In this document: one piece after another, positions 17,401-27,267 of the stretch
How the letters are laid out: the number at the start of each line of letters is the position of its first letter
Position numbering within the stretch: position 1 is the first letter of the stretch
Assembly (NCBI RefSeq): GCF_000738175.1
Contig: NZ_JFCH01000055.1
Location: 62,001 to 126,000 of the forward strand
DNA from: Corynebacterium jeikeium
GTDB taxonomy: Bacteria; Actinomycetota; Actinomycetes; Mycobacteriales; Mycobacteriaceae
Reading direction: 5' to 3'
DNA: 64,000 nt
Program-made: the position numbers and the translations under genes
The notes under the pieces: generated by a model
Seen by the model: only the letters and a program-made list of their open reading frames with translations
What the model was told of the DNA's origin: nothing
Database searches by the model: none

Positions 17401-18369
17401 CTATCCTAGCCCGCGAGCCTCGTAGGCATCGAGGCCACGCCGCGCTAGAGCTTTTAAGTTCTCGGCTAATGGTAGCGGTTCTACCTCGCGAATACCGGGT
17501 GAAAACCCTAGCAGGAACCGTAAAAACCATTCACCGGTGTCGGGCACGTCGACGACCAGCCGGGTTTCGTCCTCGACTACCCACATGGGGAAGTACTCCA
17601 GCATCCACCGCAGCGACTCGTCTAACTCCAGGCGCGCCCAGTCGTCGCTGAGGCCGAAGCCGAAGGGATCCTCAGGGTCGATCTCGGGCACCTGTTGGGC
17701 ACTGGCCGAACCCTTCTCCCCCAGGTCGAGCCCGTCGATGCGCGCAAGCGCAAAGGTTTTTGTGGTGACGCCACGTTCCCGCGCCCACAGGTAATAGTCG
17801 CCGTCCACGAGGGCCACGTGGTCGGGGTCTACCGTGCGGGTATTGAAGCTATCGCTGGACAGCGACTGGTAGTTGAAAGTGACCTGGCGGCGCGACTGGA
17901 TGGCCTCCGAGAGCTGTCGGCGCAGCTGCACATGGGCGGGGGCTGAGGGCGCCGTTTCGGGGGTGAAGGAATCCGTGTACTCGCGCCGGGAGCGTAAGAG
18001 AGCCTGAATCTTCTCGCTGGCGGAGTCGATGTCCGCCTGCGCCTCTGCTGGCGCGGTGGAGCGCAGCGCCTGCAGGTTCAGCAGCAGCACGCCGGCCTCC
18101 ATCGCGGTCAGGGCGAGCGGGCGATCCAGGCCCGCGGAAAACTCCACTGAGGCGCGCATGCGATCCACGGTGATCTCCACCGGCATGTCGAGGATGCTGG
18201 CGGGCACGCGGCACTGAGAAACCTGACCGAGCTCGTGGGCGATCTGCGCGGTGGATAGGTCCAACGCGCGAGAGGCCGCCATCAGGCTGCTGTCCGGGTG
18301 AGACCGGAACCAGGCGAGGACGGACAGGGTACGGAGGAACTGTTCGGCATTGGAACGAGGGGGCGTCAT
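17401..18369 (-). CDS. pafC: WYL-domain regulator PafC
   Basis: 322 residues: N-terminal winged helix (about 10-70), a central linker, a WYL domain (about 145-235, with the ligand-binding VTFNYQSLS and DGDYYLWARERG) and a C-terminal WCX domain. With PafB it makes the heterodimeric activator of the LexA-independent DNA-damage response known in mycobacteria. Its ATG overlaps the pafB stop (ATGA), which fits a stable 1:1 complex. A TGACGCC-type motif abuts the start codon at 18362-18368. Confidence 0.9.
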   Translation of the reverse strand: MTPPRSNAEQFLRTLSVLAWFRSHPDSSLMAASRALDLSTAQIAHELGQVSQCRVPASILDMPVEITVDRMRASVEFSAGLDRPLALTAMEAGVLLLNLQALRSTAPAEAQADIDSASEKIQALLRSRREYTDSFTPETAPSAPAHVQLRRQLSEAIQSRRQVTFNYQSLSSDSFNTRTVDPDHVALVDGDYYLWARERGVTTKTFALARIDGLDLGEKGSASAQQVPEIDPEDPFGFGLSDDWARLELDESLRWMLEYFPMWVVEDETRLVVDVPDTGEWFLRFLLGFSPGIREVEPLPLAENLKALARRGLDAYEARGLG

Positions 18370-19301
18370 GAAGCAGCCTCCTTGAGAACGGCAACAACAT
18401 CGGCGACGACATCCGGCGGCGAGGTGACGATTACGTGGGGCGCGTATGCCGCGGCGGTGCGGACAAACCAGTCGCGCTCCACCGGGCCGATCTGGCCATC
18501 CTCGTCGGCCAGGCGGCGCAGTTCCCAGGCCCCGGGCTCCGGGAACTCCACGGTGGCGGTGACCATCTGGCGGCTGCTCAAAAGCCCCTGCTGGATCAGC
18601 TGCTGCGGGGTGCCCTCCGGGCGCGGGTGCTGGGCGAACTCCGGCAGGGCAGCGACGGAATCAATGCGCGCTAAGCGGAACGTGCGCTGGGCCTCGCGGT
18701 CCGGGTCGAAGCCCGTGACGTAGATTAGGCCCTCCTTGGCGCCGTAGGCCCAGGGCTCTAGTCGACGCCGCTGGGGAGTATCGACCAGCGAAGGATAGTA
18801 GTTGAACTCCAAGACTAGGCCGTTATCGAGGGCGCGGAAGATCGCGTCGAGGGAATCGCCGTCCAGGGCGGTGTGGTCCGGGACGCTGGGGACGGCGACC
18901 TCGCCGGTGGAAACGCGGTGCTGCATGCCCGCGGCGGCCAGCTTGGTGTAGGCGGAGCGGGCGGCGTGCTGCATCTCCCCCGACTGTGCCCACCGGCTGG
19001 CGGCGGCGAGGACAGTGGCCTCGCCGTCGGTGAACTCGATGTCCGGCAGGAAGGTCTGGGCGGGGTCGAGGGTGAGCATGTCTTCGCCCGTGATGCGCAC
19101 GCCCAGCTCGGCGAGGTCCTGGCGGTCGCGGCCGAGCTGCTTGCGGGCGGAGCCATCGTTGGCGTGCTGGTAGCCCTCGACGTTGGTGAGCACCCACTCG
19201 ATGGAGCGCGGGCAGTCGGAGTTCAGCAGCGCGATCACCAAGTTGAACAGGCGCGTGGCGCCCGGAATCCAGTGAGTCTCGACGGGGCGGTTGCGGTTCA
19301 T
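18366..19301 (-). CDS. pafB: WYL-domain regulator PafB
   Basis: 311 residues with the same HTH-WYL-WCX layout as PafC. The N-terminal block RLFNLVIALLNSDCPRS begins the winged helix, and the WYL domain holds the LEFNYYPS and EGLIYVTGFD strands. The start ATG at 19301 forms an ATGA overlap with the pafA stop; an upstream in-frame start would add 37 arginine-rich residues that are merely the other frame of pafA. Works with PafC in DNA-damage gene activation. Confidence 0.9.
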   Translation of the reverse strand: MNRNRPVETHWIPGATRLFNLVIALLNSDCPRSIEWVLTNVEGYQHANDGSARKQLGRDRQDLAELGVRITGEDMLTLDPAQTFLPDIEFTDGEATVLAAASRWAQSGEMQHAARSAYTKLAAAGMQHRVSTGEVAVPSVPDHTALDGDSLDAIFRALDNGLVLEFNYYPSLVDTPQRRRLEPWAYGAKEGLIYVTGFDPDREAQRTFRLARIDSVAALPEFAQHPRPEGTPQQLIQQGLLSSRQMVTATVEFPEPGAWELRRLADEDGQIGPVERDWFVRTAAAYAPHVIVTSPPDVVADVVAVLKEAAS

Positions 19302-20701
19302 CGGGCTTCCAGGGACTCGATGATGCGGTCGACGTCCTCGCTGGTGTTGGCAAAGGGGTCGGCCAGCAGGGCTTCCGCCCCGTTCTCGCCGTTGACCTTC
19401 ACTCGCATCCAATCCACCGTGTAGGACAGCTCCGGGTGGGCGCGCACCGCCGCGATGAAACGACCGCGCACCGCCGCGCGAGTCGTCGGCGGGGCCTGGC
19501 GGACGGCCTGCTCGATCGTCTCCGGGGCCAGCAGCGTGCGCGCCAGGCCGCGGCGAGCCAGCACGTTAAACAGGCCGCGGGTGGGGTGAATGTCGTGATA
19601 CATCAGGTCGATCTGCGCCAGGCGGGGGTCGATGGGATCCAGGCCCCGGGCGGCGGCCATGCGATCCAGCAGGGACTTCTTGATCACCCAGTCGATCTCC
19701 GTGGAGACCGGCGAGAAGTCGCCCGTGTCGAAGCAGTCCAGCACGCGGCCCCACAGATCCACCACGGGGGTGAGCTCCGCGTTGGGGGTGCCCTGCTCCG
19801 GGTCTTCACGCGAGGCGAGGTAGGCGCAGGCGGCGTCATAAAAAGCGCGCTGGATCTCCAGCGGCGTGGCGGTCGACCCGCTGCGCAGAGCAATGTCCAC
19901 CTGGCCGGTGAAGTCGCGGGAGATCTCGCGGATAGAGCGGATCTCGTTGGCCATCTCGAAGTCCGGGAGGGCCACGCCGGCCTCGATCATCTCCAGCACC
20001 AGCAGCGTGGAGCCGACCTTCAGAGCCGTGGTGACCTCAGACATGTTCGAATCGCCGACGATGACGTGCAGGCGGCGGTACTTAGAGGAATCGGCGTGCG
20101 GCTCGTCGCGGGTGTTGATGATGGGGCGCGAGCGGGTCGTCGCGCTGGACACGCCCTCCCAGACGTGGTCGGCGCGCTGGCTCATGGTGTAGCCCGGGCC
20201 GAAGTTCTCGTTCGGCGCACCGGGATAAGGGATAGCAAGCTTGCCCGCGCCGCAGATCAGCTGGCGGGTAACCAGGAAAGGCAGCAACTGCTTGCTGAGA
20301 CCCTTCAGGGGAATATCGCGGCTGACCAGGTAGTTCTCGTGGCAGCCATAAGAGTTGCCCAGGGAGTCCGTGTTGTTCTTCAGCAGGTAGACCTTGCCGC
20401 CGACGGCCTGCTCGGCGCGGTCGGCCAGCTCGTGAAACAACAGGTCGCCAGAGCGGTCATAGGCGATCAGCTGGTGCAGGCTATCGCACTCCGCGGTGGC
20501 GAACTCCGGGTGCGCGCCGACGTCCAGGTACAGGCGCGAGGCGTTCTCGGTGTAGATGTTCGAGCTGCGGTGCTCCTCCACCACGGGGGCGAAGAGCTTG
20601 CGGGCAATCTCGTCGGGGCCCAGGCGCCGGGAGGAATCCTGCATGTTCGCAATTCCATACTCCGTCTCCAGGCCCATAATGCGGCGGCGGATGGCGGTCA
20701 C
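19298..20701 (-). CDS. pafA: Pup-protein ligase PafA
   Basis: 467 residues, glutamine-synthetase-like fold. It ligates the C-terminal glutamate of Pup to substrate lysines. The ATP/metal-binding start MGLETEYG and the catalytic-Asp block LYLDVGAHPEYATAE (Asp60) are intact. The start is GTG at 20701, overlapping the pup stop in a GTGA junction; an in-frame ATG further upstream would give 71 arginine-rich residues within pup. Direct coupling of pafA to pup leaves no room for proteasome core genes. Confidence 0.93.
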   Translation of the reverse strand: MTAIRRRIMGLETEYGIANMQDSSRRLGPDEIARKLFAPVVEEHRSSNIYTENASRLYLDVGAHPEFATAECDSLHQLIAYDRSGDLLFHELADRAEQAVGGKVYLLKNNTDSLGNSYGCHENYLVSRDIPLKGLSKQLLPFLVTRQLICGAGKLAIPYPGAPNENFGPGYTMSQRADHVWEGVSSATTRSRPIINTRDEPHADSSKYRRLHVIVGDSNMSEVTTALKVGSTLLVLEMIEAGVALPDFEMANEIRSIREISRDFTGQVDIALRSGSTATPLEIQRAFYDAACAYLASREDPEQGTPNAELTPVVDLWGRVLDCFDTGDFSPVSTEIDWVIKKSLLDRMAAARGLDPIDPRLAQIDLMYHDIHPTRGLFNVLARRGLARTLLAPETIEQAVRQAPPTTRAAVRGRFIAAVRAHPELSYTVDWMRVKVNGENGAEALLADPFANTSEDVDRIIESLEAR

Positions 20702-20892
20702 TGGCCGCCCTTTTGTACGTAGGAGCGGACGAACTCCTCCGCGTTGTTCTCCAGCAGGCCGTCGATCTCGTCCAGCAGATCGTCGGTTCCGGTGACGTTC
20801 ACCTGCTGGGTGCCCGCGCCGGAGGTCTGCTCGATTGCTTCGTCGTCGTCGCGCCGACCGCCGCCGGCGCTGACCTGTCCGCCCTGTGCCAT
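20698..20892 (-). CDS. pup: Prokaryotic ubiquitin-like protein Pup
   Basis: 64 residues, the right size for Pup. It is disordered and acidic, with the central helix DDLLDEIDGLLENNAEEFVRS that binds the ATPase coiled coil. The last three residues are Gly-Gly-Gln, so Dop must deamidate the terminal Gln to Glu before PafA can use it. Its ATG is 2 nt after the dop stop and its stop overlaps the GTG of pafA. Confidence 0.95.
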   Translation of the reverse strand: MAQGGQVSAGGGRRDDDEAIEQTSGAGTQQVNVTGTDDLLDEIDGLLENNAEEFVRSYVQKGGQ

Positions 20893-20894
20893 GA

Positions 20895-22418
20895 TTAATC
20901 TTCCTTTCTGCCAACCCCGGAAATCTTGTCCGGGTTGATTTCCTTCAAGCCTGCCACGAGCTCGCCGATGCCGGGGCGCGGTTGCGCTTCCAACAACGCT
21001 CGCAGCTCCAACTGGTTGAACCCGCGGGGGTCGTCCATAGTGATCTGCACCGCGCCGTCCGGGGTGTCCACGATGACGCTATCCCAATTCGCCGAGAGGA
21101 TGTCGGCGGAGTAGTTCGCCACCAGGTGCCCGCGCAGCCACGCGCGCGTGGCCTGTGGCGGGGTGTCCACCGCGGCCTCGATCTCCACCGGATCCAGCAG
21201 GGTCTGCATCCGGCCCTTTCGCACCAGCGCGTGGTAGAGCCCGCGGCGCGGGTCGATGTCCGTATACTGCAGGTCCACCAGGGCCAGGCGAGGGTCTGTC
21301 CACTCCAGGCCACGCGCCCGGTAGGCGTTCATCAGCTGCAGCTTGGCCGTCCAGTCCAGCCGGTCGGCGGTAGACAGTGGATCGGACTCTAGGTCGTCGA
21401 GGATCTTGCCCCAGAGCTCATAGACCTCCAGATCGTCGCCGCGCAGCTCCATGATCTCCCCCACGCGCTTGCGGATCTCCCGCTGGGTTTCGATGGCCGT
21501 GCGTTCCGCCTGTCCATAGAAGCGCAGGCGGTAGGTGCAGTCCAGGTCCCGGGAAACGCGCTGGACGTCCGACACTGGCTCCAGCAGCCGCAGATCGCCG
21601 AAGTAGGCGCCCTGGTCCACCGCCGCCAGCACCAGCGCGGTAGTACCGAACTTCAGGTAATTGGAGAACTCGCTCAAGTTCGCATCCCCGATGATCACGT
21701 GCAGGCGGCGCCACTTGTCGGCCTCCGCGTGCGGTTCGTCGCGGGTGTTCACGATGCCGCGGTTCAGCGTGGTCTCCAGCGAAATTTCCGTCTCGATGTA
21801 GTCGGCGCGCTGGCTGATCTGGAAGCCCGGCTGCTCGCCCTGCTGCCCCAGCCCGATGCGGCCGGCCCCGCAGAAGACCTGCCGGGTGACGAAGTGCGGG
21901 ATCAAAGCCGCCTGCACGTCCTCAACGTTCAGGTCGCGAGGGTACAGGTAATTCTCGTGCGAGCCGTAGCTAGCACCCTTGCCGTCCACGTTGTTCTTGT
22001 AGATCTTCAGCTCCGGCTCGGCTGCCTCCGCCGCGCGGTGCATGATGATATCCCCGGCCTTATCCCACACCACCGCGTCGCGAGCGGTCGTGGTCTCCGG
22101 GGAGGAATACTCTGGGTGCGCGTGATCCACGTAGAAGCGTGCGCCGTTGGCGGTGATGACGTTCGCCGCGCCGAGCGCGTTCGGATCCAGCACCGGGGCG
22201 GATCCCCGGCGGTAGCGGCGCAGGTCGAAGCCGCGGATGTCGCGCAGGGGAGATTCGTTCTCGTAGTCCCAACGGGTGCGGCGGTTCACCCCCTGGCCGC
22301 TGTGTTCGGCATACGCCACAACGGCCTGGGTGGAGGTATGAATCGGGCTGGCCGACGGATCATCCACGGCGACGATGCCGTACTCCGTCTCCGAGCCAAT
22401 GATGTGCGGGCCAAACAA
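20895..22418 (-). CDS. dop: Pup deamidase/depupylase Dop
   Basis: 507 residues, homologous to PafA. It deamidates Pup and removes it from substrates. The GSETEYGIV block near the start and FYVDHAHPEYSSPE with the catalytic Asp (about 98) are present. The start is inferred as TTG at 22418, because GGGAGG lies 8 nt before it, overlapping the ARC stop codon. A GTG or ATG further upstream would place the start inside arc and add 19 unrelated residues. Confidence 0.92.
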   Translation of the reverse strand: MFGPHIIGSETEYGIVAVDDPSASPIHTSTQAVVAYAEHSGQGVNRRTRWDYENESPLRDIRGFDLRRYRRGSAPVLDPNALGAANVITANGARFYVDHAHPEYSSPETTTARDAVVWDKAGDIIMHRAAEAAEPELKIYKNNVDGKGASYGSHENYLYPRDLNVEDVQAALIPHFVTRQVFCGAGRIGLGQQGEQPGFQISQRADYIETEISLETTLNRGIVNTRDEPHAEADKWRRLHVIIGDANLSEFSNYLKFGTTALVLAAVDQGAYFGDLRLLEPVSDVQRVSRDLDCTYRLRFYGQAERTAIETQREIRKRVGEIMELRGDDLEVYELWGKILDDLESDPLSTADRLDWTAKLQLMNAYRARGLEWTDPRLALVDLQYTDIDPRRGLYHALVRKGRMQTLLDPVEIEAAVDTPPQATRAWLRGHLVANYSADILSANWDSVIVDTPDGAVQITMDDPRGFNQLELRALLEAQPRPGIGELVAGLKEINPDKISGVGRKED

Positions 22419-22431
22419 ACTTGTATCCTCC

Positions 22432-23976
22432 CTAGACCTTGTGCACGTCGATGTCCACCACGCGCTTTGTGCCATGGCCGTAAATGCGCGCCCACTCCGC
22501 GGGGTTGGTGGTATCTGGCAGATCTTCGGAATCCCCCACCTCGGCCAGAACGGCCGCGTTTACGTGCTCCGGGCGCAGGCCGTCTGTGCCGTTATGTAGC
22601 GCGTCCTTGATAGCTAGGGTCTTCGCTCGGTCCACGATATTCGCAAGCATCGCGCCGGAAACGAAGTCCGCCCAGTACAGGTCCTCACGGCTGCCGTCGG
22701 CGTAGTGGAGCGTGACATAGCGGTGCGCCTCGTCGCGGGTAAACAGCTCGTCGACGATGCTCTGCCGCAGGGCCTCCGCTGCCGCTTCGTTGGAACCGGC
22801 GGCGGCGGAGAAGTCGGCGTCAATAGGTAGAGAAGCATCGAGGTGCTTCGACAGGATGGCGGCCGCACCGTCGGCATCGGGACGAGCGATGCGGATCTTC
22901 ACGTCCAACCGGCCGGGGCGCAGGATGGCCGGGTCGATGAGCTCCTCGCGGTTAGAGGCGCCGATGACGATGACGTTGCCCGCGGCCTCCACGCCGTCGA
23001 GCTCGGCGAGCAGCTGCGGGACGACGGTGGACTCCATGTCGGAACTCACGCCTGTGCCGCGCGTGCGGAATAGCGCCTCCATCTCGTCGAAGAAGACGAT
23101 GACGGGGCGACCGGAGCTAGCCACGCGGCGGGCCTGCTCGAAGATCGCGCGGATCTGGCGCTCGGTTTCGCCCACGAACTTGTTCAGCAGCTCGGGGCCC
23201 TTGATGTTCAGGAAGTACGGGGAATCCGACTGCGCCAGGGAGTTCGCCACAGCCTTCGCAATCAGGGTCTTACCGTTGCCGGGCGGGCCGTAGAGCAACA
23301 CACCCTTCGGCGGGCGCAGGCCGTAGCGGGTGTAGATCTCGGGGTGCAGGAAAGGCAGCTCGACCGCGTCGCGGATCTGCGTGATCTGCTGGCCCAGGCC
23401 GCCGATGTCGTCGTAAGTGACGTCCGGGACTTCCTCCAGGATCAGGTTGTTCGTCTCCGCGCGCGGCACGGCCTCGAAGGCCCAGCCGGACTTGCGGTCC
23501 ACGATCACGGAGTCCCCAGTGACCACATCGCCTGCCAGGTCGCCGGCGGCCTTGACCACGTACTCCTCACCCACCTTGTCGGCGATGATCAGCCGGTCGC
23601 CGGTAACCTCCACGACCTGTGCGATGTCGCCGAAGTCTGGCTGGCCGGTGACCTCCACGACCTGCTGGCCCTCCCCCAGGCGCACCATCGCGCCGGGTAC
23701 CAGCTCGTGCTGCGGGACGTGCGGCGAGACCATCAGGCGCATCCGGCGGCCGGCCGTGAAGACCTCGGCGGTGAAGTCCCGGTTGGCCTGCAGCAGCGTG
23801 CCGTAGGTGCTCGGCGGTTCGGCCAGCGCTTCCAGCCGACCGTTGATCTCCTCCAGCTTCGTGCGGCTGGCCTGCAGCAGCTCCACGAGCTTCGCGTTGC
23901 GCGCACCGAGTTGTCGGTTCGCGATCTGCAACTCGCGCAGAGTCTGCGGCCCTTCCGCTGATGTGTTCTCGGTCAT
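22432..23976 (-). CDS. arc: AAA ATPase forming ring-shaped complexes (ARC/Mpa)
   Basis: 514 residues. A coiled coil (about 10-52) binds Pup, two OB-like domains follow (60-175), then a AAA module with Walker A GPPGNGKT (230-237) and Walker B FFDEME (Asp297, Glu298). It is the hexameric unfoldase for pupylated proteins. The C-terminus ends KRVVDIDVHKV and lacks the GQYL tail that mycobacterial Mpa uses to dock to the 20S proteasome, consistent with a proteasome-free corynebacterial pathway. The ATG at 23976 is chosen over an extension of 19 residues overlapping trmI. Confidence 0.93.
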   Translation of the reverse strand: MTENTSAEGPQTLRELQIANRQLGARNAKLVELLQASRTKLEEINGRLEALAEPPSTYGTLLQANRDFTAEVFTAGRRMRLMVSPHVPQHELVPGAMVRLGEGQQVVEVTGQPDFGDIAQVVEVTGDRLIIADKVGEEYVVKAAGDLAGDVVTGDSVIVDRKSGWAFEAVPRAETNNLILEEVPDVTYDDIGGLGQQITQIRDAVELPFLHPEIYTRYGLRPPKGVLLYGPPGNGKTLIAKAVANSLAQSDSPYFLNIKGPELLNKFVGETERQIRAIFEQARRVASSGRPVIVFFDEMEALFRTRGTGVSSDMESTVVPQLLAELDGVEAAGNVIVIGASNREELIDPAILRPGRLDVKIRIARPDADGAAAILSKHLDASLPIDADFSAAAGSNEAAAEALRQSIVDELFTRDEAHRYVTLHYADGSREDLYWADFVSGAMLANIVDRAKTLAIKDALHNGTDGLRPEHVNAAVLAEVGDSEDLPDTTNPAEWARIYGHGTKRVVDIDVHKV

Positions 23977-23989
23977 ACTGACCAGTCTA

Positions 23990-24823
23990 CTAACGGCGCG
24001 CGCGGCGTTGCGGTCGAGGTGCGGTGACGCCATCAGCCAGCCTGCGCGCCAGGATCAGAAATGCCGTGTGCGCGTTCATCCGGTGCTCGGGGCGGGTGGC
24101 CAGACCATCGACCTTCCACTCACGCACCAGGGATTCCCAGGCCTTCGGTTCGGTGAAGCAGCCGGTCTCGCGGATGCCCTCCATGACCTTCATCAGCTGC
24201 GGGACGGTAGCGACGTACGTCATGAACACCCCGCCGGGAATCAGCACGTCCTTGACGGTGTCCAGCATCTCCCAGGGCTCCAGCATGTCCAGCAGCACGC
24301 GGTCGATGTCGCCGACATCCTCCTTGGTGACGGTCTTCAGGTCGCCCAAGCGCAGGTCCCAGTTCTCCGGGTGGCCGTCGAAGTAGTCCTCCACGTTGTC
24401 CTTGGCGTAGGCCAGGTGATCCTCGCGGATCTCGTAGCTGATGACCTTGCCCTTAGGCCCCACGGCCCGCAGCAGCCAGGTGCTCATGGCACCGGAGCCC
24501 GCGCCGGCTTCCAGCACCGTGGCGCCCGGAAAGATGTCGCCTTCCACGAGGATTTGGGCGGCATCCTTCGGGTAGATCACCGCCGCGCCGCGGGGCATGG
24601 AGAGCACGTGATCGACCAGCAGGTGGCGGAAGCACAGGTATTCGGCGGCCCCGGAGGACTTGACCACGGTGCCCTCGTGCTGGCCGATGATGTCGTCGTG
24701 GCGGATTTCGCCCTTGTGGGTGAAGAAGCTCTCGCCCTCGGCCAGGGTGATGGTGAAGTGGCGGCGTTTGGCGTCTGTGAGCTGCACGCGGTCGCCTTCG
24801 GTGAAACGGCCGGAATATGCCAT
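23990..24823 (-). CDS. trmI: tRNA (adenine-58-N1)-methyltransferase TrmI
   Basis: 277 residues: N-terminal beta-barrel domain (1-70) and a Rossmann methyltransferase domain with the SAM-binding EAGAGSGA (105-112) and the catalytic-site Asp in LLDMLEPWEM. It methylates A58 in the T-loop of tRNA. It heads the minus-strand series, followed 13 nt later by arc, as in mycobacteria. The ATG has a purine-rich GGAAGACCAC upstream region. Confidence 0.92.
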   Translation of the reverse strand: MAYSGRFTEGDRVQLTDAKRRHFTITLAEGESFFTHKGEIRHDDIIGQHEGTVVKSSGAAEYLCFRHLLVDHVLSMPRGAAVIYPKDAAQILVEGDIFPGATVLEAGAGSGAMSTWLLRAVGPKGKVISYEIREDHLAYAKDNVEDYFDGHPENWDLRLGDLKTVTKEDVGDIDRVLLDMLEPWEMLDTVKDVLIPGGVFMTYVATVPQLMKVMEGIRETGCFTEPKAWESLVREWKVDGLATRPEHRMNAHTAFLILARRLADGVTAPRPQRRARR

Positions 24824-24877
24824 GTGGTCTTCCTTCCTGCTTTAAGAGATCCGGTTCATTTTACTAGGGTGGGTCGG

Positions 24878-25678
24878 GTGACTACGAAACTAGCTCTCTC
24901 CCCTTCCCGCGCCAACGACTACAAGCAGTGCCCGCTGCTGTATCGCTTTCGGGCGATCGACAAGTTGGAGGAGCCGAACACGATCGCCCAGGTAAAGGGC
25001 ACGCTGGTCCACGCGGTGTTGGAGAACCTGCACCAGCTGCCACGCGGCAGCCGCACCTACCCGGCGGCGGTGAAGATGATTCGCCCGGAGTGGGAGAAGA
25101 TGCTGGCCAAAGACCCGGAGCTTTCGGAGCTGGTGCCCGAGCAGTCCACCGTGGAGTTCTGGGAGGAATGCCGCGAGCTGGTGAAGGGCTACTTCCAGAT
25201 GGAAAACCCGGATGGTTTTGACGCCCACGAGTGCGAGCAATTCGTGAATCTAACGCTGCCCAACGATGTACCGGTGCGCGGTTTCATCGACCGGGTGGAT
25301 ATCGCGGAGACCGGCCAGGTGCGCGTGGTGGACTACAAGACGGGCAAGAAGCCCGCACCCCGCTTTGCGGACTCGGCCCGCTTTCAGATGATGTTCTACG
25401 CCCTGGTGTGGTGGCGCATGACGGGCGAGCTGCCCACCCAGCTGAGGCTGATGTACCTGAAGGTCAGCGACGACATGGTGCTGAGCCCCACGGCCACCGA
25501 GCTGGCTGCCTTCGAGCGCGAACTGGGCGAGCTGTGGGCGCGCATCCTGGCGGATGTGCGCAGCGGAGACTTCCAGCCGCGCACCACCAAGTTGTGCGGG
25601 TGGTGCCACTTCCAGGACCTCTGCCCCGCCTTCGGTGGCACCCCGCCGGACTATCCCTTGGAGGTTTCCTCCTCGTAG
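24878..25678 (+). CDS. RecB-family exonuclease with Fe-S cluster (Cas4/AddB-like)
   Basis: 266 residues, starting with GTG at 24878. PD-(D/E)XK nuclease motifs are present: [19 protein letters not shown] and VVDYKTGK (the catalytic Asp and Lys). Four cysteines, Cys18 near the N-terminus and Cys240, Cys243, Cys249 near the C-terminus ([10 protein letters not shown]), form the Fe-S staple of AddB/Cas4-type nucleases. It corresponds to the stand-alone RecB-like nuclease beside trmI in mycobacteria. A TAGGGT hexamer ends 7 nt before the GTG, suggesting a leaderless mRNA. A longer open frame runs upstream but is antisense to arc/trmI. The role is probably DNA repair. Confidence 0.88.
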   Translation: MTTKLALSPSRANDYKQCPLLYRFRAIDKLEEPNTIAQVKGTLVHAVLENLHQLPRGSRTYPAAVKMIRPEWEKMLAKDPELSELVPEQSTVEFWEECRELVKGYFQMENPDGFDAHECEQFVNLTLPNDVPVRGFIDRVDIAETGQVRVVDYKTGKKPAPRFADSARFQMMFYALVWWRMTGELPTQLRLMYLKVSDDMVLSPTATELAAFERELGELWARILADVRSGDFQPRTTKLCGWCHFQDLCPAFGGTPPDYPLEVSSS

Positions 25679-27210
25679 TCCGTGTAGAGCTTGCCCTGGA
25701 ACGTCGGGTTCAGCAGGTTCTCCGGACTCAATACCTCGTCGAGGGTTTCCTCGTCCAACAGGCCCTTTTCCAGAACCAGGTCGCGCACGGGCTTGCCGGT
25801 GCGGGCGGCCTCCTTGCCCACCAGGTCGCCGTTATGGTGGCCGATCAGCGGGTTCAGGTAGGTGATGATGCCGATGGAGTTCTCCACGTAGCGGTGGCAC
25901 ACGTCGGCGTTGGCCGTGATGTCCACGACGCACAGGGCGCGCAGCGTGGTGCAGGCGCGGGCCAGGAAACGTACGGACTCGAACACGCACTGGGCGATGA
26001 CCGGCTCCATGACATTGAGCTGCAGCTGGCCGGCCTCGGCGGCCATGGACACCGTCTGGTCGTTGCCGAAAACCTTGAAGCAGATCTGGTTTACGACCTC
26101 GGGGATGACCGGGTTCACCTTGGCCGGCATGATCGACGAACCGGCTTGGCGCTCCGGCAGGTTGATCTCGTTTAGACCGGCGCGCGGGCCAGAGGACAGC
26201 AGACGCAGGTCGTTACAGATCTTCGACAGCTTCATCGCCACGCGCTTCACGGCGGCGTGAGCATTGACGTATGCGCCGGTATCACTGGTGGCCTCGATGA
26301 GGTCGCGAGCCGGCTCGATCTGCAGGCCGCTGACTTCGCTGAGCGCGCGGATGACCGCGTTCTGGTAGCCGGGCGGGGTGTTCACGCCGGTGCCGATGGC
26401 GGTGGCGCCGAGGTTCATCTCGCGCAGCTGCGCCTGGGCGCGCTCCAGCTGCAGTCGCTCCTCGGCGATGTTGTAGCCGAAGGCGCGGAACTCCTGGCCC
26501 AGGGACATGGGCACGGCGTCCTGGAGCTGGGTGCGTCCCATCTTCAGGATGTTGCGGAATTCGTGGCCCTTGGCAAGGAACGCGCGCTCGAGCGCGTCGA
26601 GGTGCTTGGTCAGCTGGTCGATTGCGAAGTGCAGGCCCAGGCGGAAACCGGTGGGGTAAGCGTCGTTGGTGGACTGGGACATGTTGACGTCATCGTTGGG
26701 GTTGATGACGTCGTAGGAGCCCTTCGGGTGCCCCAGGTATTCCAAGGCGAGATTGGCGATCACCTCGTTGGTGTTCATGTTCACACTGGTGCCCGCGCCG
26801 CCCTGGAAGACGTCGATCGGGAACTGATCCATGCAGCGGTGCTCTTCCAGCACCTGGTCGCAGGCCCAGATGATGGCCTTGGCCTTCTCATCCGGCAGGG
26901 CGAAGACCTCGTTGTTGGCGATGGCGGTGGCCTTCTTGACCATCACCATGCCGCGGATGAACTCCGGGATCTGGTTGATCGTGGTGCGCGAGACCTGGAA
27001 GTTGTCCACCGCGCGGAGGGTGTGCACGCCGTAGTAGGCGTGGTCGGGCACCTCCATGGTGCCCAGCAGATCCTCTTCGGTACGGAAACTCTTTGCAGCA
27101 CGCGCCAGCTGGGAGTGTGTTTCAGCCGACGTGATGATGTCGGTGGAGCTCACGACTGCATCGCCGTGAACTTCCGCCGCTGCCTTTGACGGAATTGGTT
27201 TATCGGTCAC
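25651..27210 (-). CDS. aspA: Aspartate ammonia-lyase
   Basis: 519 residues. The fumarase/aspartase signature [11 protein letters not shown] is intact, as are TGTVN-like and [10 protein letters not shown] blocks lining the active site. It interconverts aspartate with fumarate and ammonia. The N-terminal ~35 residues before the first conserved block are longer than in E. coli AspA. It lies downstream of hisG, separated by a stem-loop, and converges on the RecB-like gene (28-nt tail overlap). Confidence 0.92.
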   Translation of the reverse strand: MTDKPIPSKAAAEVHGDAVVSSTDIITSAETHSQLARAAKSFRTEEDLLGTMEVPDHAYYGVHTLRAVDNFQVSRTTINQIPEFIRGMVMVKKATAIANNEVFALPDEKAKAIIWACDQVLEEHRCMDQFPIDVFQGGAGTSVNMNTNEVIANLALEYLGHPKGSYDVINPNDDVNMSQSTNDAYPTGFRLGLHFAIDQLTKHLDALERAFLAKGHEFRNILKMGRTQLQDAVPMSLGQEFRAFGYNIAEERLQLERAQAQLREMNLGATAIGTGVNTPPGYQNAVIRALSEVSGLQIEPARDLIEATSDTGAYVNAHAAVKRVAMKLSKICNDLRLLSSGPRAGLNEINLPERQAGSSIMPAKVNPVIPEVVNQICFKVFGNDQTVSMAAEAGQLQLNVMEPVIAQCVFESVRFLARACTTLRALCVVDITANADVCHRYVENSIGIITYLNPLIGHHNGDLVGKEAARTGKPVRDLVLEKGLLDEETLDEVLSPENLLNPTFQGKLYTDYEEETSKG

Positions 27211-27226
27211 GATTCGTCCTCTGGTT

Positions 27227-27248
27227 GGGGAACAACTTTCTGTTCCCC
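27227..27248 (-). terminator. Stem-loop between hisG and aspA
   Basis: A perfect 8-bp stem, GGGGAACA / TGTTCCCC, with a 6-nt loop in the 57-nt gap. It has no U-run, so it may attenuate or stabilise rather than fully terminate transcription from hisG into aspA. Confidence 0.5.
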
Positions 27249-27267
27249 CACCCTAACGAAAACGAAC

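Noticed and set aside
23807..24877. Long upstream extension of the RecB-like frame
   Set aside because: It lies antisense to arc and trmI and resembles nothing; the family N-terminus begins at GTG 24878.
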